Source: Monoplex corrugatus | Taxonomy: Eukaryota; Mollusca; Gastropoda; Littorinimorpha; Ranellidae | Length of the DNA stretch: 64,000 bases | Direction of reading: 5' to 3' | Assembly (NCBI GenBank): GCA_030674185.1 | Contig: CM060312.1 | Location: 23,781,461-23,845,460 of the forward strand | Notes under the pieces: generated by a model | What the model saw: the letters and a program-made list of their open reading frames with translations, nothing else | Database searches by the model: none | What the model was told of the DNA's origin: nothing | Translations under genes and position numbers: made by a program | In this document: one piece after another, positions 1 to 64,000 of the stretch | How positions within the stretch are numbered: the first letter of the stretch is position 1 | Layout of the letters: the number at the start of each line of letters is the position of its first letter

Positions 1-50
1 AAAAAAAGTTTTTGCAGTTGGTGGATAGGATGCAGGAGTCAAAAGGTTAA
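1..50 (+). mobile_element. Family-A MITE, right end cut by the window edge
   Basis: The first 50 bases match the right arm of the 24.1-kb copy (TTTTTGCAGTTGGTGGATAGG...GGAGTCAAAAGGTTAA), ending in TTAA at 47-50. Confidence 0.7.
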
Positions 51-163
51 CGACATTTATACCAGTGACCCAAACTTAAATCTACAATTTCCGGATAATG
101 ATTCTCGGTGTTGCAAGAAGCTGAATTATGAGTGCTAATATGCACACTATTTGCAAAAGAGGA

Positions 164-166
164 GAG

Positions 167-238
<72 letters not shown>

Positions 239-250
239 TGAGTGTGAGTG

Positions 251-316
<66 letters not shown>

Positions 317-587
317 GTGTGTTGTGTGTGTGTGTGTGTGTGTGTGTGTGGTGTGTATGTAGTGTGGTGTGTGTGTGTATGCATGTTGTGAGTGATGCGC
401 CAGGATAAAGGGTGGGATGTTGTGTGTATGCATGTGTGTTTGTGCTATGCTGTTCGTATCATATGATGAATGTGGCATGTTCTGGTGAGTGTGTGTGTAT
501 GTGTGTATGCTGTGTGTATGAGTGATGTGCGCTGTGTGAAGGGTGTGTGTGTGGTGATGTTGTTGTGTTGTGTGATTGTATGTTGTG

Positions 588-656
<69 letters not shown>

Positions 657-756
657 GTGTGTGTGTGTGTGTGTTGTGTGTGTTGTGTGTGTGTGTGTGT
701 TGTGTGTGTGTGTGGTGGTGTGTGTGTGTGTTTGTGGGTGTGTGTGTGTTGTGGTG

Positions 757-789
<33 letters not shown>

Positions 790-864
790 TGTGGTGTGTG
801 TGTGTGTTGTGTGAGAGAGAAGAGAAGAGAAAAGAGAGCCAGAGAGAGGGGGAGAGAGGGGGAC

Positions 865-923
<59 letters not shown>

Positions 924-960
924 AAGAGACAGAGACAGAGACAGAGACAGAGAGAGAAGA
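164..960. repeat. Compound (GA)n-(GT)n microsatellite block
   Basis: Runs of GA (about 170-232 and 866-950) enclose long GT runs (about 258-360 and 592-815) with interruptions. Translated frames here are repeat artefacts. Confidence 0.95.
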
Positions 961-1589
961 TTTTTTCCCACTGCATTTCAGAAACTCTGAGTGACAAATC
1001 TGATTCAATACCTGCGAATGCTATTTCTACAAAAAGAATCTTAATTTACTTATTTCAGTTTATGTATTTCAAACTGTTACTTTTTACAATTACAGATATG
1101 AATAAACAAAATTTGACGGTGTAATTTTGCTTTCTTTTTGTCTCTCTTTCCCTTTTTAAAAAAAAAATTCTCAGCATATGCTACAGCCAAGAGCAACACC
1201 AGCAAAGGGGTTAATGAAATGAACACAGCACGTAACTGCTGGTCAAGGTTTGATCACAATCCTATTTCATGCATAATTTTTTCAGTTACATGGAGGCCAT
1301 GCTTGTTCTCCTTCAGACTTGCACAGAGGGCAACAAATCTATAACACTGTTTTACTACAACAAGGCACACAACACTAACCATCAACAAAATGCACAATGA
1401 AACATCCAACAAGAAAACACAATCATGTCACAAAGAAATCTATTTTTTTTTGCACCATTTTCACTTGATCATTTTATTAAGTATGCTTGTGATCATTCTG
1501 GATCTTCTCCATTGCATGACATCAGTGTGGTCAGTGAATATAAAATTTTCAGCATGGGATGCGACGAATGTGTGTAATTCATGTGTGTG

Positions 1590-1592
1590 TGG

Positions 1593-1658
<66 letters not shown>

Positions 1659-1745
1659 TGTTGTGTGTGTGTGTGTGTGTGTGCGCGTGTGCGCTGGGTT
1701 GGCGGTGTGCGTGCGTGGTGCTGTGTGCGTGTGGTGAGTGTCCTG
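1590..1745. repeat. (GT)n microsatellite
   Basis: Nearly pure GT from 1600 to 1682 with GCGC-containing edges. Confidence 0.92.
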
Positions 1746-2070
1746 TGGTGTTTACATTCATATATCAAAATATAAATAAATGTATTACATTTTATGATAA
1801 ACTGTCCGAATACAACCAAACAAACAAACACAAAACAAGACACAACTCTCTATTAGAATAACAATTATATGTTATTCAACTGACCATTGAAGAAATTGCT
1901 GCTTCAAAGTGTAATTTGTAATACTACTGTCAGGCAGTATTAATCAAAATGATCTGTTAACATAAAATTTATATCAATGCAACTGTCACCAATTCCAAAT
2001 AAATATAACTCAAAACAGTACAAAACTGCAATTTAACCAAATGCTGTCACATTTCGTGATTATTTGATTT

Positions 2071-2165
2071 AGCAGTGAGCATGGTCCCTCGCATCAGCTG
2101 AGCTAATGCGCTTGTAAGACATGTTAAGTTACACATTATTAAAGGCATACTATTAAACAAGAGCA
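2071..2165 (-). mobile_element. Family-B fragment
   Basis: GCATGGTCCCTCGCATCAGCTGAGCTAATGCGCTTGTAAGAC is the reverse complement of the B body around the AAGCTCAG...GAGACCAT motif. Confidence 0.55.
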
Positions 2166-2727
2166 TTAAGTGATTACCCTTCAGTCTTGCTGAGTTTGGA
2201 CCCCCTGTCAGCTACACAAACATGCTGTTGTCACTCACAACAAAAACATCATGCACATGCACAATGAGACATCATGATGCCACTTATAAACCTAAAGCAG
2301 AACTGCTTTCATCTCTCACCCCCCCCCCCCACCCCCCTTCATGTAAACACATTCTTTCCAAACACCATTTCTGTATCTCCGTGTCATTACTGTTGTCATC
2401 TTAATTAAAATGAAATAATATAAACTCGGAAACACATGAATACATTTTATTTGATAAATGAGAGAATCAATGAAAGAATGACCTTTACAACCAACATCAA
2501 AGACAATGACTCAATACAGAAAGACATACACACAAAGAGGATTTCCCAACATGGGCAGTAACAATTTTTTTTTCTTTTTGTCCTTCTTCTAGAGGGGTAC
2601 TATTTTGCACAGAAACAGGCCTAGCAAAGTGTTGAATGGCACGTGTAAGACAGGTATAGTACGTGCAATGAAAATAGCTTTTGTTTGAACTGATTATGAA
2701 CTGAAAGCAAAGACACTTAAGACCTAC

Positions 2728-57782
<55,055 letters not shown>

Positions 57783-59390
57783 CTGACACACAGCCTCTCA
57801 AATATTTAATCAGCATAGCAAGGGGGGAAAAATACAACCAAAAACAAAACTAAACCAACCAACCAAACAAAACACACAGGTATGAAAAAAAACAACCAAC
57901 AAAACCGAAAACAATTAAGTAAATTACCCAAACAATTTCAACTGCTTCCAACCAACCAACTAAACAAAACTCAAAACAATAAAATAGATTTATCAAACAA
58001 TTCAATTTCTTGTGCTTGCTTTGAACTGAATTTATGCAGGTACAGACCTGCCTAGACCCCAAAATACCACCACCCCCAACATTTGTAGAACCCCTAATTC
58101 TGAGTTGTATAATAAGTGTTTTCAGTTGTATTAAAATGGCTGCATTTCCACAAATGAACTCTTCAGTATCTCTTCTCCCTTGTACTAACCAACACAGGAC
58201 TTATGGTTTATTGTCATATTTTTTGTCTGTATAAATATAAATGTGTATTTTGACAAAACAATACAGTCAAGTTACAGGCTATGTGATTTGAATATTTTAT
58301 AAATGTGACAATGAATCATGTTTTTGAAAGTAACAATATGTAAAACATGTATAGATAAGTAACAAAGTTTTTATAGTTTTTAAATGACATCAGCAATCAG
58401 CAATCCCCCATGTCAGATTGAGGTATCCATTGCACACACCTCACAGAAGACAAATGCTTGTCCTTTTGTACCTGGCTTTAGCACATCATTTTTTTTTCTG
58501 TGTACTCTGAATATTATTGTTGACTGGCAAGCACTGACATTTTCATTTTCTTTGATTTTACAGCCACAGCCAGTAAGCTTTCCAGTTTAGGTTTTATTTT
58601 TGTCTGCTACTAGTTCAGAATCAGTTTCCTGTTACTTCTTTGCTGCTATTTTTCTGCACAAATGAAGGTGTTTCTGCTATCGGCATCAAGTGATTGCCAT
58701 TTCTGTGTTCCACAAGCAGGCAAAAACACCTCAGGCAAACTGCACTCATAATGAAACAAAATCTTAGGTCTGGCAATTGGTCAGATCATAGTCTTTTTAA
58801 AGAGTCCACAGTACTAGGATTTAATATCACAGAAACTACAGATAAACTGTAGCAACAGGCACCTGCTCGCATATAATTAACCAAAGTAAAATGGTACAAA
58901 AAGAAACAGATTTTCATCTTGACTGACAATCAGGTTGTAGTACCAATATCATTCACAGCTATACTGATATCCAAATGGACATTATCTGCATGAAAAAATA
59001 TATTAGTATCACAGACAATGAGGTGTTGGCACTATAGTAAAGATGGTCCTATTACCATGAGGTCGTGGGGGAGTGAAGTGGAGGAGACCTACACTTTTCT
59101 CAAAGTCAGCAATATGAGGATGATGTTCAGCTCATCTTCCTGGCTGCATTACCCTCCCTAACCCTGAACAGGGTCAGGTACTCTTTTCCAGCGGGAATAA
59201 CCACAGAACTAAAAAGATAGATGGCAACTCAGCAAATTTCGACCCTATGATTGCCTCAGCATTGTCTCCTACATATTTCGACCCTATGATTGCCTCAGCA
59301 TTGACTCCTACATATTTTATCAGATTAACAAATTTGTAACTGGAAATATCCTCGCGACAACTTGCTGCCTGGTAAATTACTTTCACCGTT
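57783..59390. other. PBRM1 upstream intron, no gene seen
   Basis: AT-rich unique sequence. A 59040-59180 stretch (GAGGTCGTGGGGG..., CCCTAACCCTGAACAGGGTCAG) resembles 52770-52885 and is a low-copy interspersed repeat. Confidence 0.5.
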
Positions 59391-59490
59391 TTCTTGACAG
59401 CCCAGTTGTGTTTGCAATAAGTGTGATCTCTCATAATTGCTGAGCTTATGTACTTGTCAGATATGGTTATGTTCTATTAACTTTGTACCT
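59391..59490 (-). mobile_element. Family-B fragment
   Basis: GTGATCTCTCATAATTGCTGAGCTTATGTACTTGTCAGATATGGTTATG matches the inverted B body. It lies about 200 bp before the piggyBac left end. Confidence 0.5.
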
Positions 59491-59916
59491 ACATTGCAAA
59501 AACATATTTCCAATTGTATACAACTGACCCCAAAAGGGAACTTTCTCTCAGGTCTCTTTCATCTTTTGCTTCAATCTTGGGCATCTTTTATTACAAACTT
59601 TTTTATTCAGCATAATTTTGTCATAAAAAATTCTCCATAGAATAATTTGCAACTTGATTTTCCATTAACCTCTTCTCTGCTTGGTACGAGTAACGCTCGT
59701 AGTAAAATCGAAATTCACCACGCCCGTATACGAGTGCCACTCGTAGTAAACTCGTCACGGAAAGCGAGCAAATCTACACAAGAAATGACTGCGCAAAATG
59801 TTTCCAACTCTGTTGCTGATATCAGCGAAGAGCCCCATACCCTTCACGTCACCAGTAACTGACCACAGGATATGCAAATCGCGAGTTGAGAGGTTACAGT
59901 GATTAGCGAATTCAAG

Positions 59917-62840
<2,924 letters not shown>

Positions 62841-64000
62841 GGTGTTCTGTGTTAGTTTTTTTTTCCCCTCAGTTATATATATTTCATTTTCTTCTGCTTT
62901 TTTGTGCTTTTGTTTTTGTGTTCTTAGTTTTCCATTCTACAGTGCGTTTTTTTTTCTTCACCTGTGTGTGTGTTCACCGTTTTGTGAACGCTGTGACAAG
63001 ACTGAGTGCCATCAGTGAAAGAAGACCAAGTGGAGTATAGAATGAATCCCCTTGTGTGTTTCTTTGAACCACAATTTGGACAGACAAAAAAATGAACACC
63101 ATCCCCCAAAGTTATGAAGTAACGAATGCAGACAACCTGAGGATTATGTCCAAGCACAAGTGCTGGATTCCTTTAGAACAGTATGGCAGTAATGTGAGTA
63201 CAATATGTTCAGAAACACTCACACAGTTTCCACAGTGTTTTGTGTGATAACAAATGGATACCATGTGTGTGTGTATGTGGGGGGAGGGTCTTTCTTTTTG
63301 AACAGACAATTGTTTATTTTTTTCTTCAGACTTTTTTTTCCCATAGTTGTCATTTTGAACATTTACCAATATGTATAATATTATACTATAACAATTTGGA
63401 CCATACTGTGTACTTACAGTGATGTTGAGTAAACACTAACAGAAGTTTTTGTCAGTGTTTTACAGGTTTTATGTGTTGTAACATGTGTATGTTTTTAGAA
63501 ACTTTTATTTTCTGTAAAACCACCATCCGTTATATCCCTGGCCATCTTCCCAATGGCTAACAAAATTACACTATTGTTATATAGCATTATAACTTGGGGT
63601 AAAATGAAAGAGAAGCCATAAAATCTAAGTCATATGTCAACAAATGAATAAGCAGTGATTGCGGTACTGAACCTACCCCAAATAGTAAAATTATGCCCCT
63701 TTCCAGTAGAATTGGGGTACCCCCAGTAACATACAGATTGTTACACAGAGGGACATTTATTGACATCAGTTTGAATCCCAGGTGTTTGTAATATTGCTGA
63801 GCAAACACCAAAAGGTATTTTGCTTTGTTCAGTGGGCTTTTATGTGCTGAATTGTACTAAAACTCTCAAATTGAAAACAAAACAAAAACTGATTTATCAC
63901 ATGTTATTAGTGTGAACCATCATCATTACCAACAAAATCAAATTAGAATGATGTGAAATTGTAAACAAGGGTATAAGGAAGAAGTCCACAAAAAATCTAA
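62841..64000. other. 3' flank of the piggyBac gene to window end
   Basis: Holds a small hairpin GTTCAC...GTGAAC (62972-62989), T-rich runs and unique sequence. No AATAAA close to the stop codon, no TTAA-terminated right end and no PBRM1 exon were found. Confidence 0.5.

Noticed and set aside
164..1124. Long open frames encoding Cys-Val, His-Thr, Ser-Leu or Arg-Glu repeats
   Set aside because: They are translations of (GT)n/(GA)n microsatellites. The same applies to frames at 1559-1843, 9209-9793, 48576-49089, 51757-52146 and 60753-61410.
59899..59916. Start of the transposase at the GTG at 59899
   Set aside because: A non-ATG start is unnecessary; ATG 59917 has a strong context and precedes the conserved acidic N-terminus.
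62972..62989. Hairpin after the transposase as a transcription terminator
   Set aside because: Intrinsic hairpin terminators are not used by Pol II; it may be a chance palindrome or a subterminal repeat of the transposon.

Overview
This window is eukaryotic, intron-rich and repeat-laden nuclear DNA, most likely from a gastropod or other mollusc. The inference rests on the invertebrate-like Polybromo protein it encodes, on tRNA-headed SINEs of a kind I associate with marine mollusc genomes, and on the dense (TG)n/(GA)n microsatellites. The species cannot be named from sequence alone.

The backbone is one gene on the minus strand: PBRM1/Polybromo (BAF180), the bromodomain subunit of PBAF-type SWI/SNF remodelling complexes. 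I could place 29 consecutive coding exons between 57782 (5' side) and 2728 (3' side), about 3.47 kb of coding sequence. All have canonical GT-AG borders and every junction phase is compatible. They encode, in order, the end of bromodomain 2, bromodomains 3, 4, 5 and 6, BAH1, BAH2, an acidic linker and an HMG box. The 5' exons (bromodomain 1 and most of 2) lie beyond the right edge and the C-terminal exons beyond the left edge. Everything else in the window is intron or intron-borne mobile DNA.

Right end (59.6-62.9 kb): a two-exon piggyBac-type transposase gene lies antisense in an upstream PBRM1 intron. It has a GC-AG intron filled with (GT)n tandem repeats, an RG-rich N-terminal segment, the DDD catalytic residues, a C-terminal cysteine-rich domain and a single in-frame TGA before the third Asp.

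Other TTAA-flanked elements recur through the introns: a compound double-hairpin MITE (family A: 1-50, 10.4, 24.1, 47.9 kb and partial copies), a 1.07-kb deletion derivative that keeps an acidic piggyBac-like N-terminus (36.6-37.7 kb), and a 646-bp element (47.1-47.7 kb). The 36.6-kb element sits in the TTAA of an older repeat (family B), whose intact paralogues at 26.0 and 45.1 kb are the matching empty sites.

Further mobile DNA: a head-to-head inverted pair of CR1/L2-type LINEs (4.2-8.1 kb), more CR1/L2 remnants (27.7, 56.4 kb), several older non-LTR LINE remnants (6.2, 25, 26.6, 31.4, 34.6-36.4, 50.5-51.5 kb), a DIRS-type tyrosine-recombinase remnant (45.5-46.5 kb) flanked by inverted B-family ends, a Penelope-like endonuclease tail (20.25-20.45 kb), a 267-bp hAT-like MITE (20.99-21.25 kb), and tRNA-derived SINEs. 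PBRM1 itself appears intact and functional; the rest is passenger DNA, some of it close enough to splice sites to matter.
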